From: Streptomyces scabiei 87.22
GTDB taxonomy: Bacteria > Actinomycetota > Actinomycetes > Streptomycetales > Streptomycetaceae
Assembly (NCBI RefSeq): GCF_000091305.1
Contig: NC_013929.1
Coordinates: 9,548,001-9,612,000 of the forward strand
DNA: 64,000 bases
Direction: 5' to 3'
In this document: piece after piece, positions 54,654 through 62,935 of the stretch
How positions within the stretch are numbered: the stretch's first letter is position 1
Layout of the letters: every line of letters begins with the position of its first letter
The notes under the pieces: model-generated
Database searches by the model: none
What the model was told of the DNA's origin: nothing
Seen by the model: the letters and a program-made list of their open reading frames with translations, nothing else
Translations under genes and position numbers: made by a program

Positions 54654-56391
54654 GCCGCGCCGAGGACCGCCCGCCCTCGCCGCGCACATGGCAGAGCAGC
54701 AGGCACACGTCGTCCTCGTGCTCCTCGTCCAGCAGCGGCTGGAGGAGCCGGTCGGCCGAGACCTCCAGATCGCCGTCGAGCGTGGCCGGTTCGAGCCCCG
54801 CCAGCGCGGTCGCCAGCCGTTCGATGCCCGGGTCGATGCCCTGGGCCCGGCGCTCGACCAGCCCGTCGGTGTAGAGGGCCAGGGTGGAGCCCGGCGGCAG
54901 CGGGACGGTGTGGTCGGGGATCTCCTGGTGGAGCGGGATGCCGAGCATGGCGCCCGGCTTGGCGTCCAGCACCGTCACCCCTCCGTCCGGTGAGCGCAGC
55001 ACCGGCGGCGGGTGCCCCGCGGCGGCCCAGGTGAGGGTGGGCTCGCGCGGATGGAACCGCGCGATGACGGCGGTGGCGTACAGATCGGGCTGCAGATGGT
55101 GCAGGAACAGATGCAGCCGGGTGAGGAGCCGGCCGGGTGTCTCCCCGTCCACGGCGTAGGCGCGCAGCGCGGTCCGCAACTGGCTCATCATCACCGCCGC
55201 GCGCAGACCGTGCCCGGTGACGTCGCCGATGACGGTGATGAGGCTGCCGTCGGGCTGGCGGAAGGCGTCGTACCAGTCGCCGCCGATGTTCAGACCCCGG
55301 GTGGCGGGCAGATAGCGGGCCGCCAGGCCCAGCCCCGGCGTGGTGGGCAGCTCGGTGAGCAGGGCCCGTTGGAGGGTCTCGGCGATGTCGCGGTTGTGCT
55401 CGAAGCGCCGGGCGTGCTCCAGGGCGACCCCGGCGCGACGGGCCAGTTCGATCACCATCACGGCGTCGTCGGCGTCCCAGCGCTGGTCGTCGGGCGGGGA
55501 CAGCGTCAGCACACCCTGCGGCGCGCCCCGGGTCATCAGCGGCACGCACAGCAGGGGCCGGGCCGGGTCGAGCGCCGAGGGCGGCTGGTCGTCGACGCCG
55601 GGCAGCCCGCCCGGGTGGTCGGCGGCGTACTGGGGGCGCCCGCGGCGGGCCGCGAGCACGGCGGCGGCCGGGCGCGGGCCGCTGCGGGCCAGGTCGCCCT
55701 CCCCGTCGAACAGCCATACGTCCGCGGTGTGCGCGTACCGGGGCACCAGGAGGGTGGGCAGCAGCCGCACGATCGCGTCGGGGTTGAGGGAGGCGGTCAG
55801 GGCGGCGCTGGAGTCGGCGAGGAAGGTGAGCCTGCCACGCGCGTTCTCGGCCTCCTCGCGGGCCTTCTGCTCGGCGGCGAAGAGGTCGCGCTGAGCGCGT
55901 CCGGCCGCGTCCAGCTCGGCGTGCAGCGCGAGGACACCCTGGTTGGTCTGGTGCAGCTCCTCGCGGTGGAACGCGACCAGCGCCTCCTGCCCGTCGAGTT
56001 TCTCCAGCAGCAGCGCGGCGTCCTCGTCGGCCCCGAACAGGGCCTCCGCGAGCGTCTCCGGATCACCGGGCACATGCCCGCTGTCCGGCAGGCGCCCCTC
56101 CGCGGAGCAGGCGACCGTGATCCGCCACGGCTGACGGAACTCGCCCGGCCGCCGGTTCGCCGACGTCACCTCGACCAGGAACCGGCCGCCGCCGGGCCCC
56201 GCCGTCGTGGCCCGCGCGGTCAGCAGCCACTCTCCCCCTTTGGTGAGGCACTGCCGCAGTTGCGCGGAGAGAACGGACACCAGCCGCGCCCGGTCGGTCG
56301 CGGAGACGCCGTGCGCGGCCGCCAGCCGCGCGGTGGCGATACGGGCCCGGGCGGCGTCGACGACGGAGCAGACATGCCAGGTACGGGTCAT
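54646..56391 (-). CDS. GAF-SpoIIE (PP2C) phosphatase
   Basis: A 581-residue regulatory phosphatase. An N-terminal region of about 150 residues and a coiled coil (HREELHQTNQGVLALHAELD) lead to a GAF domain (about 200-345) and a C-terminal SpoIIE/PP2C domain. Metal-binding motifs are intact (GGDWYDAF, VIGDVTGHG, LALYTDGLVERR, DDVCLLL). It would dephosphorylate STAS anti-anti-sigma proteins, raising sigma activity in response to a GAF-sensed signal. It is the last gene of the operon and overlaps the previous one by 4 bases. Confidence 0.88.
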   Translation of the reverse strand: MTRTWHVCSVVDAARARIATARLAAAHGVSATDRARLVSVLSAQLRQCLTKGGEWLLTARATTAGPGGGRFLVEVTSANRRPGEFRQPWRITVACSAEGRLPDSGHVPGDPETLAEALFGADEDAALLLEKLDGQEALVAFHREELHQTNQGVLALHAELDAAGRAQRDLFAAEQKAREEAENARGRLTFLADSSAALTASLNPDAIVRLLPTLLVPRYAHTADVWLFDGEGDLARSGPRPAAAVLAARRGRPQYAADHPGGLPGVDDQPPSALDPARPLLCVPLMTRGAPQGVLTLSPPDDQRWDADDAVMVIELARRAGVALEHARRFEHNRDIAETLQRALLTELPTTPGLGLAARYLPATRGLNIGGDWYDAFRQPDGSLITVIGDVTGHGLRAAVMMSQLRTALRAYAVDGETPGRLLTRLHLFLHHLQPDLYATAVIARFHPREPTLTWAAAGHPPPVLRSPDGGVTVLDAKPGAMLGIPLHQEIPDHTVPLPPGSTLALYTDGLVERRAQGIDPGIERLATALAGLEPATLDGDLEVSADRLLQPLLDEEHEDDVCLLLCHVRGEGGRSSARLS

Positions 56392-57461
56392 GGGAAGCGG
56401 TCCGGCGGGGAGGGGCTCAGTACGGCGACGGTGGTGTCGTCACGGACCGGCCGGGCGGGGCTGCTCGCGTCGCGCACGATCACGGCGGCGATCACAGCGG
56501 GGTCGAGTGAGGGACTGTGGGCGGCGGGCCCGGGGCTCCAGCGGCTGGGCAGACCGTCGCTGTGCAGCACGAGCAGACAGTCCTTGCCCCAGGGCGCCGT
56601 GTGCTCCGGCAGGTGGGCCGCCCGGTGGGCGCCGACTATGCCGGGCCGTGACAGCAGTGGCTGCCACTGTGCGCCGGTGCGCAGCCGCGCCCCGATGTTG
56701 CCGATGCCGGAGAACCGCAGCCTGCCCGCGGCGGAGTCGAGCTGGGCGACGGCGACGGCCGCGCCCCGGGTGTCGCGCAGCGCGCCCTCCAGCCGCCGCA
56801 GCAGCTGGGCGGGGGCCAGTCGGGGCGCGCGGTACAGCTGCTCCACCGCCGCCGAGGAGGCACGGGCAGCCGCCACGCCGTGGCCCAGACCGTCGGCGAG
56901 CATCAGCGTGGTGAGGTCGCCCTCGCGGACCCATGCCCACGCGTCGCCGGAGAACTCGGCCCCGGCGAACGGCACGTTGACGCCCCCGGCGCGCACGTCC
57001 GCGGCGGGGGAGGGGGCCGGGCCGCCCCGGCGCGCGGCGCGGGCGCCGAGCCGGGCCAGCGCGATGGTCCCCCGGCCGACCGTGCTGTGCAGGTCGAAGT
57101 CGTCGGCGACCCGGCGGCAGGTGCCGAGGCCCGCACCGAGCGAGGACGTCGTGGAGTAGCCGTCGCGCAGCGCTCCGGCCACGTCCCGTACCCCCGGGCC
57201 GTGGTCGATCGCCACGATCTGCACCAGGGGCGCCGCGCCGTCCGCACGCTCCGGCGCGGGCCGCGAGACGACGTCCAGCAGTATCAGCCCGCCGCCGGCG
57301 TGCTTGAGCAGGTTGGTCGCCAGCTCGGTGGCCACCAGCGCGCAGCCGGCGGCCCGGTCCGCGCCCAGGCCGGCCCGCGCCGCCGCGGCCTCGGCGGCCA
57401 CCCGGGCGTCGCGCACCCGGGTCGAGTCGTGCACCGGAACCTCCCAGACGCGTGGCATCAC
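56388..57461 (-). CDS. RsbT-like ATPase fused to PP2C phosphatase
   Basis: A 357-residue fusion. The N-terminal half is a GHKL ATPase of RsbT/W type (ELATNLLKHAGGG, IDHGPGVRD, SLGAGLGTCRRVADDF); the C-terminal half is an RsbX-like PP2C (LADGLGHG, LLVLHSDGLPSRW, DDTTVAVL). Such fusions follow rsbRST in actinobacteria and probably reset the stressosome by dephosphorylating RsbR/RsbS. The start is ATG 57461 or 57458, overlapping the rsbT stop. Confidence 0.87.
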   Translation of the reverse strand: MMPRVWEVPVHDSTRVRDARVAAEAAAARAGLGADRAAGCALVATELATNLLKHAGGGLILLDVVSRPAPERADGAAPLVQIVAIDHGPGVRDVAGALRDGYSTTSSLGAGLGTCRRVADDFDLHSTVGRGTIALARLGARAARRGGPAPSPAADVRAGGVNVPFAGAEFSGDAWAWVREGDLTTLMLADGLGHGVAAARASSAAVEQLYRAPRLAPAQLLRRLEGALRDTRGAAVAVAQLDSAAGRLRFSGIGNIGARLRTGAQWQPLLSRPGIVGAHRAAHLPEHTAPWGKDCLLVLHSDGLPSRWSPGPAAHSPSLDPAVIAAVIVRDASSPARPVRDDTTVAVLSPSPPDRFP

Positions 57462-57901
57462 CGCTCCTCGCGCGGGCGGGGCGCACCCGCCGTCCAGGAG
57501 GTCACCGTGACCGCGGTTCCCGAGCCGGGACGGCTGTCGATCGCGAACTCGTGGACCAGCCGCCGGGCGCCGCCGAGGCCCATGCCCAGACCCTCGCCGG
57601 AGGTGTAGCCGTCGACGAGGGCCTGGTCGAGGTCAGGGATGCCGGGGCCCTCGTCGCTGAAGACCAGCCGCAGCCCACGCGCGCCGCCCTTGTCCACGGG
57701 CTCGCACTCCATCTGCCCCCCGCCGCCGTGGACCAGGGTGTTGCGGGCCAGTTCGCTGGCCGCGGTGACGAGTTTGGTCTGCTCGACCAGACCGAAGCCG
57801 AGCTGGGCGGCCGCCTGCCGCACATGCTGACGTACCCACACCAGATCGAGGTCCGAGTGGATCGGCAGGCAGGCGGAGATGCCGCCGACGGTCTGCATCA
57901 C
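57458..57901 (-). CDS. rsbT: RsbT-like switch kinase
   Basis: A 147-residue GHKL kinase with N box ELARNTLVHGGGG, G1 FSDEGPGIPD and G2 GEGLGMGLGGARRLVHEF. In the stressosome it phosphorylates RsbR and RsbS and, when released, activates downstream effectors. Its ends overlap both neighbours by 4 bases, indicating translational coupling. Confidence 0.88.
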   Translation of the reverse strand: MMQTVGGISACLPIHSDLDLVWVRQHVRQAAAQLGFGLVEQTKLVTAASELARNTLVHGGGGQMECEPVDKGGARGLRLVFSDEGPGIPDLDQALVDGYTSGEGLGMGLGGARRLVHEFAIDSRPGSGTAVTVTSWTAGAPRPREER

Positions 57902-58338
57902 GGACTCTCCTGGCGTGCGTGTCCTCGGCGGGGAAGGGCCGGATCCTGTTCGCCGAGGAGACGGAACGCGTCCTCGGTGCTGAGCGCGGTACGCAGTCCC
58001 GGCAGCGTGAGCCCCAGCTCCACCAGCGTGATCGCGACGGCCGGACGCATGCCCGCCACCACGGTCCCGGCGGCGAGCAGGCTGGTCTGGGCGGCGATGT
58101 CACCGAGCACCCGGCCCAGGAACGAGTCCACCATCTCCACCCCGGACAGGTCGATCACCACGCCCGTGGCACCGCTGCGCGCCACGGTGGAACTGATGTC
58201 CTGCTGGAGCTGCTCCGCCGCGCCGTCGTGCAGATCGCCCTGGAGCGACACCAGGAGCACGTTGCCCAGCTTGAGCACGGGTACGGGCGCCCCGTACGAG
58301 GACGGACCGCCGTACGCGGCGAAGAGCTCGCCGCTCAC
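57898..58338 (-). CDS. rsbS: RsbS-like STAS scaffold protein
   Basis: A 146-residue STAS protein; VVIDLSGVEMVDSFLGRVLG holds the phosphorylatable Ser of RsbS, and the rest (LLAAGTVVAGMRPAVAITLV) is the standard fold. GTG 58338 overlaps the rsbR stop (GTGA). It has a longer C-terminal tail than Bacillus RsbS (about 20 residues). Confidence 0.88.
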   Translation of the reverse strand: MSGELFAAYGGPSSYGAPVPVLKLGNVLLVSLQGDLHDGAAEQLQQDISSTVARSGATGVVIDLSGVEMVDSFLGRVLGDIAAQTSLLAAGTVVAGMRPAVAITLVELGLTLPGLRTALSTEDAFRLLGEQDPALPRRGHARQESP

Positions 58339-59252
58339 CTGTGCCCCGAACCGGCCGCGCCGCGGGACACGATGTCCGTGCCCAGCTCCCGCAGCGCGTA
58401 GGCCAGGGCGTCCGCGAGGCTGGTGCGGGTGAGCACCGAGCTGAGGTCGATGCCCAGGTGGACGATGGTCTGCGCGATCGGCGGCCGGATGCCGGAGACG
58501 ATGCACTCGGCTCCCATCAGCCGCGCGGCGGCCACGGTCTTCATGAGGTGCTGGGCCACCAGCGAGTCCACGGTCGGGACGCCGGTGATGTCCAGGATGG
58601 CGAACCGGGCGTGCTGCTCGACGATCGAGTCGAGGAGCCGCTCCATCACCACCTGGCTGCGGGCGCTGTCCAGCGTGCCGATCAGCGGGACGGCGACGAT
58701 GCCCTCCCACAGGCTGATCACCGGAGTGGCGACCTCCAGCAGCTGCAGACGCTGCCGGTGGATGAGCTCCTCGCCCTCGCTGAGCGCCGTCTCCAGCACC
58801 ACCAGACGCAGGGTGCCCATCAGGACCGTCAGCGTCGTGGCGCATTCGCGCACGTGGGGCGTCGGCGCCGCGGCCAGCTCGGCGACCAGCAGCTCGGTGA
58901 CGGGCGGCCGCAGCGCGTCCACCTCGGTGGAGATCTGGGTGACGGTGGAGCCGGCCCGCGCCCTGGAGGCGGCCGTACGCGCGAGCTGTTCGCGCACGAC
59001 CTGGAAGCCGCCGGCCTCCGCGTCCTCGACGCTCTCCGCGGCGGCCACCGCGGCGAGCGCGTCCGCGACGGCCCGGCCCGCCTCGACCGCCTCGTCCCGC
59101 GAGTGGGTGAAGACGGTGCGGAACAGCGCCGCGTCGGCCCAGCGCTGCGCGATCTGTTCCTGGCGGCGGCGCAGGAACTCCGCCACCTCCTGCGCCGGTG
59201 TCAACCGCCGGTCTGCCGTGTCCTGTTCCGGCACGGATGTCTCCTCACTCAC
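58335..59252 (-). CDS. rsbR: RsbR-like stressosome sensor
   Basis: A 305-residue RsbR: an N-terminal all-helical sensor domain (residues about 15-165) and a C-terminal STAS domain (VAVPLIGTLDSARSQVVMER, LDITGVPTVDSLVAQHL with the phosphorylatable Thr, ECIVSGIRPPIAQTIVHLGI). GTG 59252 has a strong GGGGAGG site. ATG 59297, which overlaps the preceding stop as ATGA but has no ribosome site, would add 15 residues and may also be used through coupling. Confidence 0.87.
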   Translation of the reverse strand: MSEETSVPEQDTADRRLTPAQEVAEFLRRRQEQIAQRWADAALFRTVFTHSRDEAVEAGRAVADALAAVAAAESVEDAEAGGFQVVREQLARTAASRARAGSTVTQISTEVDALRPPVTELLVAELAAAPTPHVRECATTLTVLMGTLRLVVLETALSEGEELIHRQRLQLLEVATPVISLWEGIVAVPLIGTLDSARSQVVMERLLDSIVEQHARFAILDITGVPTVDSLVAQHLMKTVAAARLMGAECIVSGIRPPIAQTIVHLGIDLSSVLTRTSLADALAYALRELGTDIVSRGAAGSGHR

Positions 59253-59293
59253 TGGTGCGCCTCCCCGGTGCGGGAGACGACTGTCGGGCGAAC

Positions 59294-60481
59294 TCATCGG
59301 GGGGTTCGGGCGGACTCCCCCCGGCCGAACCAGTCGAGACAGACCACGAGCGCGTCGTCGTCCGCCACGGGCGTGCCGCGGTGGCCGGAGAGCTCCCGGA
59401 GCACCGCGCCGGGGACGTCGGCGGCGGGCAGCAGCCGCGTGGCGTTGATCGCGCGGGCCAGCGCGCGTTCGCCGTACTCCTCCCCGCCGGGCGTGGCGAC
59501 GGAGTACACCCCGTCGCTGACGAAGACGAGCCGGTCCCCGGGTTCGATGGTCAGCTCCTGGGAGGTGTACTGCGTCTCCTCGAACATGCCCAGCGGCAGC
59601 TGCGCGTCCAGGGCGATGGAGGAGACGTTCCCCTCGCGCAGCAGCAGCATCCGCGGGGAGCCCGCGTCGACGATCCCCAGCCGACCGGTGGTCAGGTCCA
59701 GGTCGAGCAGCAGCACCGACAGGTGCTGGGCCCCGCCGTACTGGGCGTGCAGGGCCTGGTCGGCCAGGGCCGCCTGGTCGGCGATGGGGACGCCGGCCCG
59801 CCGGGCGTTGCGCAGTGCGTTGATCCCCAGGTTGGTCAGCAGGGCGGCCTCGATGCCCTCGCCCATGCCGTTGGTGACGTACAGCAACAGACGGTCGGCG
59901 TCGGCGGACCAGTCGAAGTTGTCGCCGAAGATCGCGTAGGCGGGTTCCAGCTGGCCGCCGAGCGCGTACTCCGCGGTGGTGGAGGAGCGGGCCGGCAGCA
60001 GCTGCCACTGCATCTCCGCCGCCAGGGTCAGCCGGCTGGCGCGACGTGCCCGGACGTACAGGTCGGTGTCGCGCTCCGCGACGACCAGCTCGTGCGCCAG
60101 GACCCCCGCCAGCTCGGTCAGTTCGGTCAGGGCCTCCTCGGCGTGCGCGGCGGACGGCAGCGTCAGCCGCAGCACGCCCAGCCGGTCACCGCGCACGGTG
60201 ACCGGCAGATGCGCCCGCACCCGGCCGTCGCCGCGTTTCTCCAGATACGGTTCCTGCGCCCCGAACGCCCGGCCGGTCGGGCCGCCGTGCATGGGCAGGG
60301 GCTCCGGCGGGTCGGGACGCGTGGAGACCGGTCGCAGCGCGGTGAGCGAGTAGTCGGCCAGGTACAGCTCGACCTCCCGCGCGGACCAGGCGTCGCCGTC
60401 CAGTACCTCGCGCAGGGCGTCCAGCAGGTGGTGCGGAGCAGCGGAGCGAAGTGCCCGTTCGGCTGCCACGAATCTGTTCAC
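59294..60481 (-). CDS. SpoIIE-type phosphatase with altered metal-site motif
   Basis: A 395-residue protein: an N-terminal region with a GAF-like domain (residues about 20-135), then a SpoIIE/PP2C-like domain. The first acidic motif is kept as AIFGDNFDW, but the second reads VTNGMGEG where active members have D-G-x-G-H-G or DVTGHG; the Asp is Asn. The late motifs (VFVSDGVYSV, DDDALVVCLDWF) are present. It may be a reduced-activity or regulatory phosphatase. GTG 60481 is chosen. It is the first gene of the operon, 63 bases from a divergent MarR gene. Confidence 0.8.
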   Translation of the reverse strand: MNRFVAAERALRSAAPHHLLDALREVLDGDAWSAREVELYLADYSLTALRPVSTRPDPPEPLPMHGGPTGRAFGAQEPYLEKRGDGRVRAHLPVTVRGDRLGVLRLTLPSAAHAEEALTELTELAGVLAHELVVAERDTDLYVRARRASRLTLAAEMQWQLLPARSSTTAEYALGGQLEPAYAIFGDNFDWSADADRLLLYVTNGMGEGIEAALLTNLGINALRNARRAGVPIADQAALADQALHAQYGGAQHLSVLLLDLDLTTGRLGIVDAGSPRMLLLREGNVSSIALDAQLPLGMFEETQYTSQELTIEPGDRLVFVSDGVYSVATPGGEEYGERALARAINATRLLPAADVPGAVLRELSGHRGTPVADDDALVVCLDWFGRGESARTPR

Positions 60482-60544
60482 GATGTCGGATACGCCATTC
60501 TTTCCAGAGCTGACAGTGTTCGAGATGCCTGGAAGAGTGGGCCC

Positions 60545-61018
60545 GTGACTTCCTCCTCCAACCCGCGGCCGGACGAGGTGGCTCGTGTGACCTCCGAGGC
60601 GGGCGAGCTGCTGGAGGTCCTGTGGGGGCGCGCCTCGACGGCTCCGGTGTCCGCCTCCCAGCTCCGCGTGCTCTTCATCCTGGAGCACAACGACGGCATC
60701 AACCTGCGGATGCTCGCCGACGCGCTCGGCTCCACACCGCCCTCCACCAGTCGGCTCTGCGACCGCCTGGAAGCGGTGGGCTTCGTCGAGCGCCATGTCA
60801 GTGCGGCGAGCAGGCGCGAGCTGTGTCTGCGGCTGAGCCGGCGCGGACAGACCTTCCTGGTGGACCTGCGCGATCGTCGCGAACGGGCCCTGCGGTCCGT
60901 GCTGGAGCAGATGCCCGCCGCGAAGCGGACCGCGCTGCTGGAGGGCCTGGAGGCGTTCTGCGCGACCGCGGCGGCGCAGATCCACGAGTCGGACACCGAC
61001 GACGCCCGGAGCGCCTGA
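60545..61018 (+). CDS. MarR family regulator (right flank of the stressosome operon)
   Basis: A 157-residue MarR protein (NDGINLRMLADALGSTPPST, then SRLCDRLEAVGFVERHVSAA and RRELCLRLSRRGQTFL). It is divergent from the PP2C/rsb operon and paralogous to the MarR at the other end, so it probably controls the shared promoter region; TTCCAG/CTGGAA (60502-60507, 60529-60534) could be its operator. The start is GTG 60545. Confidence 0.86.
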   Translation: MTSSSNPRPDEVARVTSEAGELLEVLWGRASTAPVSASQLRVLFILEHNDGINLRMLADALGSTPPSTSRLCDRLEAVGFVERHVSAASRRELCLRLSRRGQTFLVDLRDRRERALRSVLEQMPAAKRTALLEGLEAFCATAAAQIHESDTDDARSA

Positions 61019-61090
61019 CCGCCGCCGACCTGGTCCGACAGCATCATCCCAACCTTTCCCACACTCTTGGCCCCCGGTTCACTCTGTTGC

Positions 61091-61126
61091 CTTCCGGCCA
61101 TAGTTGTCAAACAACAACTGTTGGCC
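61091..61126. promoter_or_regulatory. AGTTGT/ACAACT palindrome between MarR and STAS genes
   Basis: AGTTGT-CAAACA-ACAACT is a perfect 6-bp inverted repeat inside a longer imperfect palindrome bounded by GGCCA and TTGGCC. It is AT-rich and lies between convergent genes, so it may be a terminator or a binding site. Its GTTGTC element recurs in the hairpin near 49640. Confidence 0.5.
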
Positions 61127-61201
61127 ATGGCTACGCCCTGACGCACCGGCGGAAAGGGCCGAACGCCACGGCCCGCCGGTGCGTCGACGCGTCGTCAACG
61201 G

Positions 61202-61606
61202 CTATTCCTCCGCCGGGCGTTCGTCCGGGAGCGAGGCGACCTGCCCGGAGTCCACGGCCGCCAGCGCCTCGTCCACGCTGTCCACCGTGGCGACGGTGAG
61301 ACTGACCCCGGTGAGGTCGAGTATGCGCCGCACCGCCGCCGTCGGGGCGATGACATAGACACCGCCCGGGATCCGCCGCACCTCCTGGTAGGTCCGCAGG
61401 ATGATGTTCATGCCCGACGAGTCCATGAAGGGAACGGCCGACACGTCCAGCAGGAAGTGCCGCCGGCCGTGGCGCAGCTGGTTCGCCAGATGGTGCTGCA
61501 GCTCGGTCGCCGTGTCGATGTCCAGTTCCCCTTCGATCGTGAGCAGCACGGCGTCGTCCCTGGGCAGGTCGACCTTGATCGACAGCGGGTTGTGGGCAAC
61601 GGACAC
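61202..61606 (-). CDS. STAS anti-sigma-factor antagonist
   Basis: A 134-residue RsbV/SpoIIAA-type protein (VLLTIEGELDIDTATELQHH, phosphorylation site VPFMDSSGMNIIL). When dephosphorylated by a PP2C it would bind an anti-sigma kinase and free a SigB/F-type sigma factor; two such sigma genes are adjacent. GTG 61606 follows GGAGG. A stress-type promoter lies about 85 bases upstream. Confidence 0.9.
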   Translation of the reverse strand: MSVAHNPLSIKVDLPRDDAVLLTIEGELDIDTATELQHHLANQLRHGRRHFLLDVSAVPFMDSSGMNIILRTYQEVRRIPGGVYVIAPTAAVRRILDLTGVSLTVATVDSVDEALAAVDSGQVASLPDERPAEE

Positions 61607-61689
61607 AAGAGCCTCCAAGGCGCTACCGATCGGGACGGGTGCCCCAATGCACGGAATTCGACGCATCGCCCGGCGATGCGCCCGTGCGC

Positions 61690-61714
61690 ATACCCGCGAA
61701 TCGTCCGGACACAC
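61690..61714 (-). promoter_or_regulatory. SigB-type promoter for the STAS gene
   Basis: On the minus strand GTGT, 15 bases, GGGTAT match the GNNT-N14-16-GGGTAT/C pattern of Streptomyces SigB-family promoters. This suggests autoregulation by the stress sigma factors encoded next door. Confidence 0.6.
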
Positions 61715-61722
61715 CGGTCCGA

Positions 61723-62601
61723 TCAGGCGACACCGGGTTCCAGCAGCCCCGTGCGCAGCCGCTTGATGATCCGGCTGATCAGCCGGGACACATGCATCTG
61801 CGACACGCCCAGCTCCTCGGCGATCTGCGACTGGGTCCACTCCTCGACGAACCGCAGATGGATGATGCGCCGCTCCCGGTCGTCGAGCTGGGCGATCAGC
61901 GGCGCCAGGGAGTGGAAGTCCTCGACGAGCTGCAGCGCGTGGTCCTCCTCGCCGATGAGGTCGCCGAGCACGGCGTCGCCGTCGTCGCCGCCGTCGGAGG
62001 TGAGGGCCGCGTCGAGGGAGGAGGTGTTGTAGCCGTTGGACGCCTTGCGCGCCTCGATGACCTCCTCCTCCGACAGCGACATCAGCTCGGACAGCTCACG
62101 CGTCGTCGGCATCCGGCCCAGCCGGGACTGCAGCTCGTCCGTCGCGCGGGCCAGCTCCACCCGCGCCTCCTGCAGCCGTCGCGGCACGTGCACCGCCCAG
62201 CTCGTGTCGCGGAAGAACCGCTTGATCTCGCCGACGATGTACGGCACGGCGAACGTGGTGAACTCCACCTCCCGGGACAGCTCGAACCGGTCGATGGCCT
62301 TGATCAGCCCGATCGTCCCGACCTGGACGATGTCCTCCAGGGAGTCCTCACGCCCCCGGAAGCGCGAGGCCGCGTACCGCACGAGCGACAGGTTCATCTC
62401 GATCAGCGTGTTGCGCACGTACTGGTAGGTGTGCGTGCCCTCGTCCAGCACAGCCAGCCGGTCGAAGAACTGCCGAGACATCGCTCGCGCGTCCTTGGGC
62501 CTGACCTGTGACGGGTCCTCGATCAGCGGGAGGTCCCCCGCCTCCGTCATGACCCTCCCCCGTGCCGTGGCCGTAGTCGTACGTGCCGTCACGGCTGCCA
62601 T
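61723..62601 (-). CDS. SigB/SigF family RNA polymerase sigma factor
   Basis: A 292-residue group 3 sigma factor with region 2 (YAASRFRGREDSLEDIVQVG, then LIKAIDRFELSREVEFTTFA), region 3 (HVPRRLQEARVELARATDEL) and region 4 (RIIHLRFVEEWTQSQIAEEL, then GVSQMHVSRLISRIIKRLRT). It directs stress or developmental transcription and is likely controlled by anti-sigma kinases and the nearby STAS protein. ATG 62601 follows AGGGG; GTG 62610 is closer to the ribosome site and less likely. Confidence 0.92.
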   Translation of the reverse strand: MAAVTARTTTATARGRVMTEAGDLPLIEDPSQVRPKDARAMSRQFFDRLAVLDEGTHTYQYVRNTLIEMNLSLVRYAASRFRGREDSLEDIVQVGTIGLIKAIDRFELSREVEFTTFAVPYIVGEIKRFFRDTSWAVHVPRRLQEARVELARATDELQSRLGRMPTTRELSELMSLSEEEVIEARKASNGYNTSSLDAALTSDGGDDGDAVLGDLIGEEDHALQLVEDFHSLAPLIAQLDDRERRIIHLRFVEEWTQSQIAEELGVSQMHVSRLISRIIKRLRTGLLEPGVA

Positions 62602-62935
62602 GCTGTCCACCCCTCTCGCCCAGAGCCTCGTTGCCACCCCACGCTTGCCCCGGAACGGGCGACTCAGTCCCCCTGGAACACGAAAGAGGCCGTGTCGCTC
62701 ACCACTCTGGCCGGAAGTCGCCGCCGGCTCCGCGGACAGCCGGTGCCGGGCCCGGCACATGAGTCACCGCGAATGCGCAGACGGTTGTTTGCCCGCGGAA
62801 TCGGGGGGCAATCGGTGTCCCACGCCTCCGGATCGGAGGTGGTCGGCGGAAGCGGAGTGTCCGCGCAAGGACCAGGTCGCCCTCCACCGTTTCCTGCCGC
62901 AAGTCCCTGAAAGCGTCGTTCAGGAGCGATTTCCC
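62602..62935. other. Divergent intergenic region of the two sigma genes
   Basis: 334 bases without a convincing gene. It contains a SigB-like promoter candidate for the plus-strand sigma gene at 62787-62811. Confidence 0.5.
62787..62811 (+). promoter_or_regulatory. Possible SigB-type promoter of the second sigma gene
   Basis: GTTT, 15 bases, GGGCAA approximates the stress-promoter pattern; the -10 half deviates from GGGTAT. Confidence 0.35.

Noticed and set aside
55012..57159. Plus-strand frame of 715 codons
   Set aside because: Antisense to two PP2C genes with intact motifs; low-complexity composition.
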